Program-made: the position numbers and the translations under genes | Assembly (NCBI GenBank): GCA_030386875.1 | Contig: CM059563.1 | Location: 36,866,139 to 36,930,138, forward strand | Reading direction: 5' to 3' | DNA from: Morinoia aosen | Taxonomy: Eukaryota; Arthropoda; Malacostraca; Amphipoda; Talitridae | DNA length: 64,000 nt | Part shown: positions 46,781 through 61,609 of the stretch, piece after piece | Position numbering within the stretch: the first letter of the stretch is position 1 | How the letters are laid out: each line of letters starts with the position of its first letter | The notes under the pieces: generated by a model | The model's database searches: none | What the model was told of the DNA's origin: nothing | The model's input: the letters and a program-made list of their open reading frames with translations, nothing else

Positions 46781-49700
46781 ACTTATAAATTCGAAGCCCG
46801 CCAACAGACAGCGTCAGCGTTACTGGCAGTCACAGCAGCAGACACATCACCGCAAGGCTTCACATGTAAAATAAAATAAAATTAACAAAAGAAACGTTAA
46901 TAAAAATTCCTGACCTACAACTAAGGAGAAAATTCACAGCTAGAATGACGACACCAATTTTTATCAGTAATAGGGTTTCACTCTACTTCTAATTCGAAGC
47001 CTGCCAACAGACAGCGTCAGCGTTAATGGCAGTCACAGCAGCAAACACAATACCGCAAGGCTTCCTACGTAAAATAAAATACAATTAATAAAAGAAACGT
47101 TAATAAAAATTCCTGACTCACAACTAAGGAGAAAATTCACAGCTAGATTGACGACACCAATTTTTAACAGTGATACTGTTTCACTCTACTTCTAAATTCG
47201 AAGCCCGCCAACAGTCAGCGTCAGCGTTACTGGCAGTCACAGCAGCAGAGACAATACCGCAAGGCTTCCTATGTAAAATAAAATGAAATTAACAAAAGAT
47301 ACGTTGATAAAAATTCCTGACTTACAACTAAGAAGAAAATTCACAGCAAGAATGACGACACCAATTTTTATCAGTGATAGGGTTTCACTTTAATTCTAAA
47401 TTCGAAGCCTGCCAACAGACAGCGTCAGCGTTACTGGCAGTCACAGCAGCAGACACAATACCGCAAGGCTTCCTATGTAAAATAAAATAAAATTAACAAA
47501 AGAAACGATAAAAAAAAATTCCTGACTTACAACTAAGAAGAAAATTTACAGCTAGAATGACGACACCAATTTTTATCAGTTATCGGGATTCACTCTTCCT
47601 CTAAATTCGAAGCCGGCCAACAGACAGCGTCAGCGTTACTGGCAGTCACAGCAGCAGACACAATACCGCAAGGCTTCCTATGTATAATAAAATAAAATAA
47701 ATGAAAAAAAACGTTAATAAAAATTCATGACCTACAACTAAAGAGAAAATTAAAGCTAGAATGACGACACCAATTTTTATCAGTGATAGGGTTTTACTCA
47801 ACTTCTAAATTCGAAGCCTGCCAACAGTCAGCGTTAGCGTTACTGGCAGTCACAGCAGCAGAGACAATACCGCAAGGCTTCCTATGTAAAATAAAATAAA
47901 ATTAACAAAAAATATGTTGATGAAAATTCCTGGCCTACAACTAAGAAGAAAATTCACAGCTAGAATGACGACACCAGTTTTTATCAGTGATAGGGTTTCA
48001 CTCTACTTATAAATTCGAAGCCTGCCAACAGACAGCGTCAGCGTTACTGGCAGTCACAGCAGCAGACACTATACCGCAAGGCTTCCTATGTAAAATAAAA
48101 TAAAATTAACAAAAGAAACGTTAATAAAAATTCCTGACTTACAACAAAGAAGAAAATTCACAGCTAGAATGACGACATCAATTTTAATCAGTGATTGGGT
48201 TTCACTCTACTTCTAAATTCGAAGCCTGCCAACAGTCAGCGTCAGCGTTACTGGCAGTCACAGCAGCAGTCACAACACCGCAAGGCTTCCCATGTGAAAT
48301 AAAATTAAATTAACAAAAGAAACTTTAATAAAAATTCCTGACCTACAACTAAGGAGAAAATTCACAGCTACAATGACGACAACAATTTTTATCAGTGATA
48401 GGGTTTCACTCTACTTCTAAATTCGAAGGCTGCCAACAGACAGCATCAGCGTTGATGGCAGTCACAGCAGCAGACACAATACCGCAAGGCTTCCTTTGTA
48501 ATATAAAATAAAATTAACAAAAGAAACGTTAATAAAAATTCTTCACCTACAACTAAGAAGAAAATTCACAGCTAGAATGACGACACCAATTTAATGAGTT
48601 ATTGGGTTTCATTCTACTTCTAAATTCGTAGCCTGCCAACAGACAGCGTCAGCGTTACTGGCAGTCACAGCAGCAGATTCAATACCGCAAGGCTTCCTAA
48701 GTAAAAAAAATTAACAAAAGAAACGTTAATAAAAATTCCTTCCTTACTACTAATTAAAAAATTCAGAGCTAGAATGACGACACAAATTTGTATCAGTGAT
48801 AGGGTTTCATTCTACTTCTAAATTCGAAGCCTGCAAACAGACAGCGTCAGCGTTACCGGCAGTCACAGCAGCAGACACAATACCGCAAGGCTTCCTATGT
48901 AAAATAAAATAAAATTAACAAAAGATACGTTAATAAAAATTCCTGACTTACAACTAAGAAGAAAATTCACAGCTAGAATGACGACACCAATTTTTATCAG
49001 TGATAGGGTTGCACTCTACTTCTAAATTCGAAGCCTGCCAACAGACAGCGCCAGCGTTACTGGCAGTCACAGCAGCAGACACAATACCGCAAGGCTTACC
49101 ATGTATAATAAAATAAAATTAATAAAAAAACGTTAATAAAAATTCCTGACTAACAACTAAAGAGAAAATTCAAAGCTAGAATGACGACACCAATTTTTAT
49201 CAGTGATAGGGTTTCACTCAACTTCTAAATTCGAAGCCTGCCAACAGTCAGCGTCAGCGGTACTGGCAGTCACAGCAGCAGAGACAATACCGCAAGGCTT
49301 CCTATGTAAAATAAAATAAAATTAACAAAAGATACGTTGATAAAAATTCCTGACCTACAACTAAGAAGAAAATTCACAGCTAGAATGACGACACCAATTT
49401 TTATCAGTGATAGAGTTTCACTCTACTTATAAATTCAAAGCCTGCCAACAGACAGCGTCAGCGTTACTGGCAGTCACAGCAGCAGACACAATACCGCAAG
49501 GCTTCCTATGTAAAATAAAATAAAATTAACAAAAGAAAGGTTAATAAAAATTCCTGACTTACAACAAAGAATAAAATTCACAGCTAGAATGACGACACCA
49601 ATTTTAATCACTGTTTGAGTTTCACTCTACTTCTAAATTCGAAGCCTGCCAACAGTCAGCGTCAGCGTTGCTGGCAGTCACAGCAGCAGACACAACACCG

Positions 49701-50049
49701 CAAGGCTTCCCATGTAAAATAAAATAAAATTAACAAAAGAAACGTTAATAAAAATTCCTGACCTACAACTAAGAAGAAAATTCACAGCTAGAATGACGAC
49801 ACCAAATTTTATCAGTGATAGGGTTTCACTCTACTTCTAATTCGAAGCCTGCCAACAGACAGCGTCAGCGTTGATGGCAGTCACAGCAGCAGACACAATA
49901 CCGCAAGGCTTCCTATGTATAATAAACTAGAATTAATAAAAAAAACGTCAATAAAAATTCCTGACCTACAACTATAGAGAAAATTAAAGCTAGAATGACG
50001 ACACCAATTTTTATCAGTGATAGGGTTTTACTCAACTTCTAAATTCGAA

Positions 50050-53000
50050 GCCTGCCAACAGTCAGCGTTAGCGTTACTGGCAGTCACAGCAGCAGAGACA
50101 ATACCGCAAGGCTTCCCATGTAAAATAAAATAAAATTACCAAAAGATACGGTAATAAAAATTCCTGACTTACAACTAAGAAGAAAATTTACAGCTAGAAT
50201 GACGACACCAATTTTTATCAGTGATCGGGTTTCACTCTACTTCTAAATTCGAAGCCTGCCAACAGACAGCGTCAGCGTTACTGGCAGTCACAGCAGCAGA
50301 CACAATACCGCAGGGCTTCCTATGTAAAATAAAATAAAATAAACAAAAGAAACGTTAATAAAAATTCCTGACTTACAACTAAGGAGAAAATTCACAGCTA
50401 GAATGACGACACCAATTTTTATCAGTGATAGAGTGTCACTCTACTTCTAAATTCGAAGCCCGCCAACAGTCAGCGTCAGCGTTACTGGCAGTCACAGCAG
50501 TAGAGACAATACCGCAAGTCTTCCTATGTAAAATATAATAAAATTAACAAAAGATACGTTAATACAAATTCCTGACTTACAACTAAGAAGAAAATTCACA
50601 GCTAGAATGACGACACCAATTTTTATCAGTGATAGGGTTTCACTCTACTTCTAAATTCGAAGCCTGCCAACAGACAGCGTCAGCGTTACTGGCAGTCACA
50701 GCAGCAGACACAATACCGCAAGGCTTCCTATGTAAAATACAATAAAATTAAGAAAAGAAACGTTAATACAAATTACTGACTTACAACTAAGGAGAAAATT
50801 CACAGCTAGAATGACGACACCAATTTTTATCAGTGACAGGGTTTCACACTACTTCTAAATTGGAAGCCTGCCAACAGACAGCGTCAGCGTTACTGGCAGT
50901 CACAGAAGCAGACACAATACCGCAAGGCTTCCTATGTAAAGTAAAATTTAATTAACAAAAGAAACGGTAATAAAAATTCCTGACTTACAACTAAGGAGTT
51001 AATTCACAGCCAGAATGACGACACCAATTTTTATCAGCGATAGGGTTTCACTCTACTTCTAAATTCGAAGCCTGCCAACAGACAGCATCAGCGTTACTGG
51101 CAGTCACAACGCAGACACAATACCGCAAGGCTTCCTATGTAAAAAAAATTAACAAAAGAAACGTTAATAAAAATTCCTGACTTACAACTAAGGAGAAAAT
51201 TCAAAGCTAGAATGACGAGACCAATTTTTATCAGTTATAGGGTTTCACTCTACTTCTAAATTCGAAGCCTGCCAACAGACAGCGTCAGCGTTACTGGCAG
51301 TCACAAGACACAATACCGAAAGGATTCCAATGTAAAATAAAATTAAATCAACAAAAGAAACATTAAAAAAAATTCCTGACTTACAACTAAGGAGAAAATT
51401 CACCGCTAAAATGACGACACCAATTTTTATCAGTGATTGGGTTTCACTCTACTTCTAAATTCGAAGCCTGCCAAAAGACAGCGCCAGCGTTACTGGCAGT
51501 CACAGCAGCAGACACAATACCGCAAGGCTTCCTATGTAAAATAAAATAAAATTACCATAAGAAGCGTTAAGAAAAATTCCTGACCTACAACTAAGAAGGA
51601 AATTCACAGCTAGAATGACGACACCAATTTAATGGGTGATTGGGTTTCACTCCACTTCTAAATTCGAAGCCTGCCAACAGACAGCGTCAGCGTTTCTGGC
51701 AGTCACAGCAGAAGATACAATACCGCAAGGCTTCCTATGTAAAAAAAATAAACAAGAGAAACGTTAATAAAAATTCTTGACTTACAACTAAGGAAAAAAT
51801 TCACAGCTAGAATGACGACACCAATTTTTATCAGTGATAGGGTTTCACTCTACTTTTAAATTCGAAGCCTGCCAGCAGACAGCGTCAGCGTTACTGGCAG
51901 TCACAGCAGCAGACACAATACCGCAAGGTTTCCTATATAAAATAAAATAAAATTACCAGAAGCGTTAATAAAACTTCCTGACTTACAACTAAGGAAAAAA
52001 TTCACAGCTAGAATGACGACACCAATTTTTATCAGTGATAGGGTTTCACTCTACTTCTAAATTCGAATCCTGCAAACAGACAGCGTCAGCGTTACTGGCA
52101 GTCACAGCAGCAGACACAATACCGCATGGCTTCCTATATAAAATAAAATAAAATTAACAGAAACGTTAATAAAACTTCCTGACTTACAACTAAGGAGAAA
52201 ATTCACAGCTAGAATGACGACACCAATTTTTATCATTGATAGGGTTTCACTCTATTTTTAAATTCGAAGCCTGCCAACAGACAGCTTCAGCGTTACTGGC
52301 AGTCACAGCAGCAGACACAATACCGCAAGGCTTCATATGTATAATAAAATGAAATTAATAAAAGAAACGTTAATAAAAATTCCTGACTTACAACTAAAGA
52401 GAAAATTCACAGCTAGAATGACGATACCAATTTCTATCAGTGATAGGGTTTCACTCTACTTCTAAATTCGAAGCCTGCCAACAGTCAGCCTCAGCGTTAC
52501 TGGCAGTCATAGCAGCAGAGACAATACCGCAATGCTTCCTATGTAAAATAAAATAAAATTACCAAAAGATACGTTAATAAAAATTCCTGACTTACAACTA
52601 AGAAGAAAATTTACAGCTAGAATGACGACAACAATTTTTATCAGTGATCGGGTTTCACTCTACTTCTAAATTCGAAGCCTGGCAACAGACAGCGTCAGCG
52701 TTACTGGCAGTCACAGCAGCAGACACAATACCGCAGGGCTTCCTATGTAAAATAAAATAAAATAAACAAAAGAAACGTTAATAAAAATTCTTGACTTACA
52801 ACTAAGGAGAAAATTCACAGCTAGAATGACGACACCAATTTTTATCAGTGATAGAGTGTCACTCTACTTCTAAATTCGAAGCCCGCCAACAGTCAGCGTC
52901 AGCGTTACTGGCAGTCACAGCAGTAGAGACAATACCGCAAGTCTTCCTATGTAAAATATAATAAAATTAACAAAAGATACGTTAATATAAATTCCTGACT

Positions 53001-54487
53001 TACAACTAAGAAGAAAATTCACAGCTAGAATGACGACACCAATTTTTATCAGTGATAGGGTTTCACTCTACTTCTAAATTCGAAGCCTGCCAACAGACAG
53101 CGTCAGCGTTACTGGCAGTCACAGCAGCAGACACAATACCGCAAGGCTTCCTATGTAAAATACAATAAAATTAAGAGAAGAAACGTTAATACAAATTACT
53201 GACTTACAACTAAGGAGAAAATTCACAGCTAGAATGACGACACCAATTTTTATCAGTGACAGGGTTTCACACTACTTCTAAATTGGAAGCCTGCCAACAG
53301 ACAGCGTCAGCGTTACTGGCAGTCACAGAAGCAGACACAATACCGCAAGGCTTCCTATGTAAAGTAAAATTTAATTAACAAAAGAAACGGTAATAAAAAT
53401 TCCTGACTTACAACTAAGGAGTTAATTCACAGCTAGAATGACGACACCAATTTCTATCAGCGATAGGGTTTCACTCTACTTCTAAATTCGAAGCCTGCCA
53501 ACAGACAGCATCAGCGTTACTGGCAGTCACAACGCAGACACAATACCGCAAGGCTTCCTATGTAAAAAAAATTAACAAAAGAAACGTTAATAAAAATTCC
53601 TGACTTACAACTAAGGAGAAAATTCAAAGCTAGAATGACGAGACCAATTTTTATCAGTTATAGGGTTTCACTCTACTTCTAAATTCGAAGCCTGCCAACA
53701 GACAGCGTCAGCGTTACTGGCAGTCACAAGACACAATACCGAAAGGATTCCAATGTAAAATAAAATTAAATCAACAAAAGAAACATTAAAAAAAATTCCT
53801 GACTTACAACTAAGGAGAAAATTCACCGCTAAAATGACGACACCAATTTTTATCAGTGATTGGGTTTCACTCTACTTCTAAATTCGAAGCCTGCCAAAAG
53901 ACAGCGCCAGCGTTACTGGCAGTCACAGCAGCAGACACAATACCGCAAGGCTTCCTATGTAAAATAAAATAAAATTACCATAAGAAGCGTTAAGAAAAAT
54001 TCCTGACCTACAACTAAGAAGAAAATTCACAGCTAGAATGACGACACCAATTTAATGGGTGATTGGGTTTCACTCCACTTCTAAATTCGAAGCCTGCCAA
54101 CAGACAGCGTCAGCGTTTCTGGCAGTCACAGCAGAAGATACAATACCGCAAGGCTTCCTATGTAAAAAAAATTAACAAGAGAAACGTCAATAAAAATTCC
54201 TGACTTACAACTAAGGAAAAAATTCACAGCTAGAATGACGACACCAATTTTTATCAGTGATAGGGTTTCACTCTACTTTTAAATTCGAAGCCTGCCAGCA
54301 GACAGCGTCAGCGTTACTGGCAGTCACAGCAGCAGACACAATACCGCAAGGTTTCCTATATAAAATAAAATAAAATAAACAGAAACGTTAATAAAACTTC
54401 CTGACTTACAACTAAGGAAAAAATTCACAGCTAGAATGACGACACCAATTTTTATCAGTGATAGGGTTTCACTCTACTTCTAAATTC
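50050..54487. repeat. Higher-order repeat, 2423-bp offset (12 monomers)
   Basis: About 50050-52064 recurs at about 52473-54487 with a constant 2423-bp offset, read at three places: the CGCAGGGCTTCC monomer (50310 and 52733), the GTCACAAGACACAATACCGAA deletion (51299 and 53722) and GCCAGCAGACAG (51871 and 54294). Two unrelated monomers lie between the copies. Only scattered single-base differences are visible over 2 kb, so this is one of the youngest duplications in the window. Confidence 0.92.
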
Positions 54488-57400
54488 CAAGCCTGCCAAC
54501 AGACAGCATCAGCGTTACTGGCAGTCACACCAGCAGACACAATACCGCAAGGCTTCTTATGTAAAATGAAATAAAATTAACAAAAGAAACGTTAATAAAA
54601 ATTCCTGACTTACAACTAAGGAGAAAATTCACAGCTAGAATGACGACACCAATTTTTATCAGTGATAGGGTTTCACTCTACTTCTAAATACGAAGCCTGC
54701 CAACAGACAGCGTCAGCGTTACTGGCAGTCACAGCAGCAGACACAATACCGCAAGGCTTCCTATGTAAAATAAAATAAAATTAACAAAAGAAACGTTAAT
54801 AAAAATTACTGACTTACAACTAAGGAGAAAATTCACCGCTAGAATGATGACACCAATTTTTATCAGTGATAGGGTTTCACACTACTACTAAATTGGAAGC
54901 CTGCCAACAGACAGCGTCAGCGTTACTGGCAGTCACAGCAGCAGACACAATACCGCAAGGCTTCCTATGTAAAATAAAATAAAATTAACAAAAGAAACGT
55001 TAATAAAAATTCCGGACTTAAAACCAAGGAGAAAATTCACAGCTAGAATGACGACACCAAGTTTTATCAGCGATAGGGTTTCACTCTACTTCTAAATTCG
55101 AAGCCTGCCAACAGACAGCGTCAGCGTTACTGGCAGTCACAACGCAGACACAATACCGCAAGGCTTCCTATGTAAAATAAAATAAAATTAACAAAAGAAA
55201 CGTTAATAAAAATTCCTGACATACAACTAAGGAGAAAATTCACAGCTAGAATGACGAAATCAATTTTTATCAGTTATAGGGCTTCACTCTACTTCTAAAT
55301 TCGAAGCCTGCCAACAGACAGCGTCAGCGTTACTGGCAGTCACAGCAGCAGACACAATAGCGCAGGGCTTCCTAAGTAAAAAAAAATTAACAAAAGAAGC
55401 GTTAATAAAAATTCCTGACCTACACCTAATGAGAAAATTCACAGCTAGAATGACGACACCAATTTTTTTCAGTGATAGGGTTTCACTCTAATTCTAAATT
55501 CGAAGCCTGCTAACAGACAACGTCAGCGTTACTGGCATTCACAGCAGCAGACACAATACCGCAAGGCTTCCTATGTAAAATCAAATAAAATTAACAAAAG
55601 AAACGTTAATAAAAATTCCTGACTTACAACTAAAAAGAAAATTCACAGCTGGAATGACGACACCAATGTTAATCAGTGATTGGGTTTCACTCTACTTCTA
55701 AATTCGAAGCCTGCCAACAGACAGCTTCAGCGTTACTGGCAGTCACAGCAGCAGACACAATACCGTAAGGCTTCCTATGTAAAAAAATTAACAAAATAAA
55801 CGTTTATAAAAATTCCTGACTTATAACTAAGGAGAAAATTCACAGCTAGAATGATGACACCAACTTTTATCAGTGATAGGGTTTCGCTCTACTTCTAAAT
55901 TCTAATGCTGCAAACAGACAGCGTCAGCGTTACTGGCAGTCACAGCAGCAGACACAATACCGCAAGGCTTCCTAAGTAAAATAAAATGAAATTAACGAAA
56001 GAAACGTTAATAAAAATTCCTAACTTACAACTAAGGAGAAAATTCACAGCTAGAATGACGACACCAATTTTTATCAGTGATAGGGTTTCACTCTACTTCT
56101 AAATTCGAAGCCTGCCATCAGACAGCGTCAGCGTTACTGGCAGTCACAGCAGCAGACACAATACCGCAAGGCTCCCTATGTAAAATAAAATTAATAAAAG
56201 AAACGTTAATAAATATTCCTGACTTACAACTAAAGAGAAAATTCACAGCTAGAATGACGACACCAATTTTTATCAGTGATAGGGTTTCACTCTACTTCTG
56301 AATTCGAAGCCTGCCAAAAGACAGCGTCAGCGTTACTGGCAGTCACAGCAGCAGACACAATACCGCAAGGCTTCCTATGTAAAATAAATAAAATTAACAA
56401 AAGAAACGTGAATAAAAATTATTGATTTACAACTAAGAAGAAAATTCACAGCTAGAATGACGACACCAATTTTAAACAGTGATTGGGTTTCACTCTACTT
56501 CTAAATTCGAAGCCTGCCAACAGACAGCGTCAGCGTTACTGGCAGTCACAGCAGCAGACACAATACCGCAAGGCTTCCTAAGTAAAAAAAAATTAACAAA
56601 AGAAACGTTAATAAAAATTCCTGACTTTACACCTAATGAGAAAATTCACAGCTAGAATGACGACACCAATTTTTATCAGTGATAGGGTTTCACTCTACTT
56701 CTAAATTCGAAGCCTGGCAACTGTCAGTGTCAGCGTTACTGGCGGTCACAGCAGCAGACACAATACCGCAAGGCTTCCTATGTAAAATAAAATAAAATTA
56801 CCAAAAGAAACGTTAATAAAAAATCCTGACTTACAACTAAGTACAAAATTTACAGGTAGAATGACGACACCAACTTTTTTCAGTGATAGGGTTTCACTCT
56901 AATTCTAAATTCGAAGCCTGCCAAGAGACAACGTCAGCGTTACTGGTATTCACAGCAGCAGACACAATACCGCAAGGCTTCCTATGTAAAATAAAATAAA
57001 ATTAACAAAAGAAACGTTAATAAAAAATCCTGACTTACAACTAAGTACAAAATTCACAGGTAGAATGACGACACCAATTTTTTCAGTGATAGGGTTTCAC
57101 TCTAATTCTAAATTCGAAGCCGGCCAACAGACAACGTCAGCGTTACTGGCATTCACAGCAGCAGACACAATAACGCAAGGCTTCCTATGTTAAATCAAAT
57201 AAAATTAACAAAAGAAACGTTAATAAAAATTCCTGACTTACAACTAAGAAGAAAATTCACAGCTAGAATGACGACACCAATTTTAATCAGTGATTGGGTT
57301 TCACTCTACTTCTAAATTCGAAGCCTGCCAACAGACAGCTTCAGCGTTACTGGCAGTCACAGCAGCAGACACAATACCGCAAGGCTTCCTATGTAAAAAA

Positions 57401-60400
57401 AATTAACAAAAGAAACGCTAATTAAAATTCCTGACTTACAACTAAGGAGAAAATTCACAGCTAGAATGATGACACCAATTTTTATCAGTGATAGGGTTTC
57501 GCTCTACTTCTAAATTCGAATCCTGCAAACAGACAGCGTCAGCGTTACTGGCAGTCACAGCAGCAGACACAATACCGCAAGGCTTCCTAAGTAAAATAAA
57601 ATAAAATTAACAAAAGAAACGTTAATAAAAATTCCTGACTTACAGCTAAGGAGAAAATTCACAGCTAGAATGATGACACCAATTTTTATCAGTGATAGGG
57701 TTTCGCTCTACTTCTAAATTCGAATCCTGCAAACAGACAGCGTCAGCGCTACTTGCAGTCACAGCAGCAGACACAATACCGCAAGGCTTCCTACGTAAAA
57801 AGAATTCACAAAAGAAACGTTAATAAAAATTCCTGACTTATAACTAAGGAGAAAATTCACAGCTAGAATGATAACACCAATTTTTATCAGTGATAGGGTT
57901 TCGCTCTACTTCTAAATTCGAATCCTGCAAACAGACAGCGTCAGCGTTACTGGCAGTCACAGCAGCAGACACAATACCGCAAAGCTTCCTATGTAAAAAA
58001 TATTAACAAAAGAAACGTTAATAAAACTTCCTGACTTACAACTAAGGAGAAAATTCACAGTTAGAATGACGACACGAATTTTTATCGGTGATAGGGTTTC
58101 ACTCTACTTCTAAATTCGAAGCCTGCCAACAGACAGCGTCAGCGTAACTGGCAGTCACAGCAGCAGACACAATACCACAAGGCTTCCTATGTAAAATAAA
58201 ATAAAATTACCAAAAGAAACGTTAATAAAAGTTCTTGACTTAGAACTAAGGAGAACATTCACAGGAAGAATGAAGACACCCATGTTTATCAGTGATAGGG
58301 TTTCACTCTACTTCTAAATTCGTATCCTGCAAACAGACAGCGTCAGCGTTACTGGCAGTCACAGCAGCAGACACAATACCGCAAGGCTTCCTAAGTAAAA
58401 AAAAATTAACAAAAGAAACGTTAATAAAAATTCCTGACTTACACCTAATGAGAAAATTCACAGCTAGAATAACGACACCAATTTTTATCAGTGATAGGTT
58501 TTCACTCTACTTCTATATTCGTAGCCTGCCAACAGACAGCGTCAGCGTTACTGGCAGTCACAGCAGCAGACACAATACCGCAAGGCTTTCTATGTAAAAT
58601 GAAATAAAATTAACAAAAGAAACGTTAATAAAAATTACTGACTTACAACTGAGGAGAAAATTCACAGCTAGAATGACGACACCAATTTTTATCAGTGATA
58701 GGGTTTCACTCTACTTCTAAATTCCAAGCCTGCCAACAGACAGCATCAGCGTTACTGACAGTCACACCAGCAGACACAATACCGCAAGGCTTCTTATGTA
58801 AAATAAAATAAAAATAGCAAAAGAAACGTTAATAAAAATTCCTGACTTACAACTAAGGAGAAAATTCACAGCTAGAATGACGACACCAATTTTTATCAGT
58901 GATAGGGTTTCACTCTACTTCTAAATACGAAGCCAGCCAACAGACAGCATCAGCGTTACTGGCAGTCACAGCAGCAGACACAATACCGCAAGGCTTCCTA
59001 TGTAAAATAAAAAAAAATTAACAAAAGAAACGTTAATAAAAATTACTGACTTACAACTAAGCAGAAAATTCACAGCTAGAATGATGACACCAATTTTTAT
59101 CAGTGATAGGGTTTCACACGACTACTAAATTGGAAGCCTGCCAACAGACAGCGTCAGCGTTACTGGCAGTCACAGCAGCAGACACAATACCGCAAGGCTT
59201 CCTATGTAAAATAAAATAAAATTAACAAAAGAAACGTTAATAAAAATTCCGGAATTACAACTAAGGAGAAAATTCACAGCTAGAATGACGACACCAATTT
59301 TTATCAGCGATAGGGTTTCACTCTACTTCTAAATTCGAAGCCTGCCAACAGACAGCGTCAGCGTTACTGGCAGTCACAACGCAGACACAATACCGCAAGG
59401 CTTCCTATGTAAAATAAAATAAAATTAACAAAAGAAACGTTAATAAAAATTCCTGACATACAACTAAGGAGAAAATTCACAGCTAGAATGACGAAATCAA
59501 TTTTTTTTTTCAGTTATAGGGTTTCACTCTACTTCTAAATTCGAAGCCTGCCAACAGACAGCGTCAGCGTTACTGGCAGTCACAGCAGCAGACACAATAG
59601 CGCAGGGCTTCCTAAGTAAAAAAAAATTAACAAAAGAAACGTTAATAAAAATTCCTGACTTACACCTAATGAGAAAATTCACAGCTAGAATGACGACACC
59701 AATTTTTTTTCAGTGATAGGGTTTCACTCTAATTCTAAATTCGAAGCCTGCTAACAGACAACGTCAGCGTTACTGGCATTCACAGCAGCAGACACAATAC
59801 CGCAAGGCTTCCTATGTAAAATCAAATAAAATTAACAAAAGAAACGTTAATAAAAATTCCTGACTTACAACTAAGAAGAAAATTCACAGCTGGAATGACG
59901 ACACCAATTTTAATCAGTGATTGGGTTTCACTCTACTTCTAAATTCGAAGCCTGCCAACAGACAGCTTCAGCGTTACTGGCAGTCACAGCAGCAGACACA
60001 ATACCGTAAGGCTTCCTATGTAAAAAAATTAAGAAAAGAAACGTTAATAAAAATTCCTGACTTATAACTAAGGAGAAAATTCACAGCTAGAATGATGACA
60101 CCAACTTTTATCAGTGATAGGGTTTCGCTCTACTTCTAAATTCTAATGCTGCAAACAGACAGCGTCAGCGTTACTGGCAGTCACAGCAGCAGACACAATA
60201 CCGCAAGGCTTCCTAAGTAAAATAAAAAAATTAACAAAAGAAACGTTAATAAAAATACCTGACTTACGGCTAAGGAGAAAATTCACAGCTAGAATGATGA
60301 CACCAATTTTTATCAGTGATATGGTTTCGCTCTACTTCTAAATTCGAACCCTGCAAACAGACAGCGTCAGCGTTACTGGCAGTCACAGCAGCAGACACAA

Positions 60401-61609
60401 TACCGCAAGGCTTCCTATGTAGAAAAAATTAACAAAAGAAACGTTAATAAAAATTCCTTACTTATAACTGAGGAGAAAATTCACAGCTAGAATGATGACA
60501 CCAATTTTTATCAGTGATAGGGTTTCGCTCTACTTCTAAATTTGAATCCTGCAAACAGACAGCTTCAGCGTTACTGGCAGTCACAGCAGCAGACACAATA
60601 CCGCAAGGCTTCCTAAGTAAAATAAAATGAAATTAACGAAAGAAACGTTAAAAAAATTCCTGACTTACAACTAAGGAGAAAATTCACAGCTAGAATGACG
60701 ACACCAATTTTTATCAGTGATAGGGTTTCATTCTACTTCTAAATTCGAAGCCTGCCATCAGACAGCGACAGCGTTACTGGCAGTCACAGCAGCAGACACA
60801 ATACCGCAAGGCTCCCTATGTAAAATAAAATTAATAAAAGAAACGTTAATAAATATTCCTGACTTACAACTAAAGAGGAAATTCACAGCTAGAATGACGA
60901 CACCAATTTTTATCAGTGATAGGGTTTCACTCTACTTCTGAATTCGAAGCCTGCCAAAAGACAGCGTCAGCGTTACTGGCAGTCACAGCAGCAGACACAA
61001 TACCGCAAGGCTTCCTATGTAAAATAAATAAAATTAACAAAAGAAACGTGAATAAAAATTACTGATTTACAACTAAGAAGAAAATTCACAGCTAGAATGA
61101 CGACACCAATTTTAAACAGTGATTGGGTTTCACTCTACTTCTAAATTCGAAGCCTGCCAACAGACAGCGTCAGCGTTACTGGCAGTCACAGCAGCAGACA
61201 CAATACCGCGAGGCTTCCTAAGTAAAAAAAAATTAACAAAAGAAACGTTAATAAAAATTCCTGACTTACACCTAATGAGAAAATTCACAGCTAGAATGAC
61301 GACACCAATTTTTATCAGTGATAGGGTTTCACTCTACTTCTAAATTCGAAGCCTGGCAACTGTCAGCGTCAGCGTTACTGGCGGTCACAGCAGCAGACAC
61401 AATACCGCAAGGCTTCCTATGTAAAATAAAATAAAATTAACAAAAGAAAAGTTAATAAAAAATCCTGACTTACAACTAAGTACAAAATTCACAGGTAGAA
61501 TGACGACACCAACTTTTTCCAGTGATAGGGTTTCACTCTAATTCTAAATTCGAAGCCTGCCAAGAGACAACGTCAGCGTTACTGGTATTCACAGCAGCAG
61601 ACACAATAC
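54484..61609. repeat. Duplicated block, 4237-4640-bp offset with two extra monomers
   Basis: About 54484-56970 recurs at about 58721-61609. The offset is 4237-4240 bp up to 55361/59601 and 4639-4640 bp from 56077/60717 onward, so the second copy gained two monomers near 60220-60620. The extra monomers are of the TTCGCTCTAC...CGAATCCTGCAAACAG subfamily that is expanding toward the right edge. Confidence 0.85.

Larger units (their letters stand above)
35570..49330. repeat. Large duplicated block, ~8.65-kb offset
   Basis: Monomers from about 35570 to 41484 recur in the same order at about 44230 to 49330. The offset is 8659 bp near 36061, 8658 at 37343, 8652 at 38091 and only 7837 at 40591, because the second copy has lost about four whole monomers net (with a temporary dip near 36806/45261). 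Both copies carry the same 135-bp monomer with an internal ~68-bp deletion (junction near 38090 and 46742). That rules out chance similarity. Confidence 0.87.

Noticed and set aside
1743-61343. Numerous 60-105-codon open frames in the satellite (for example at 3238, 6279, 34712, 56077) with near-identical peptides
   Set aside because: They recur with the repeat period, use chance starts (often GTG) and end at a fixed TAA in the monomer. Monomer indels shift the frame freely, so there is no sign of selection for protein.
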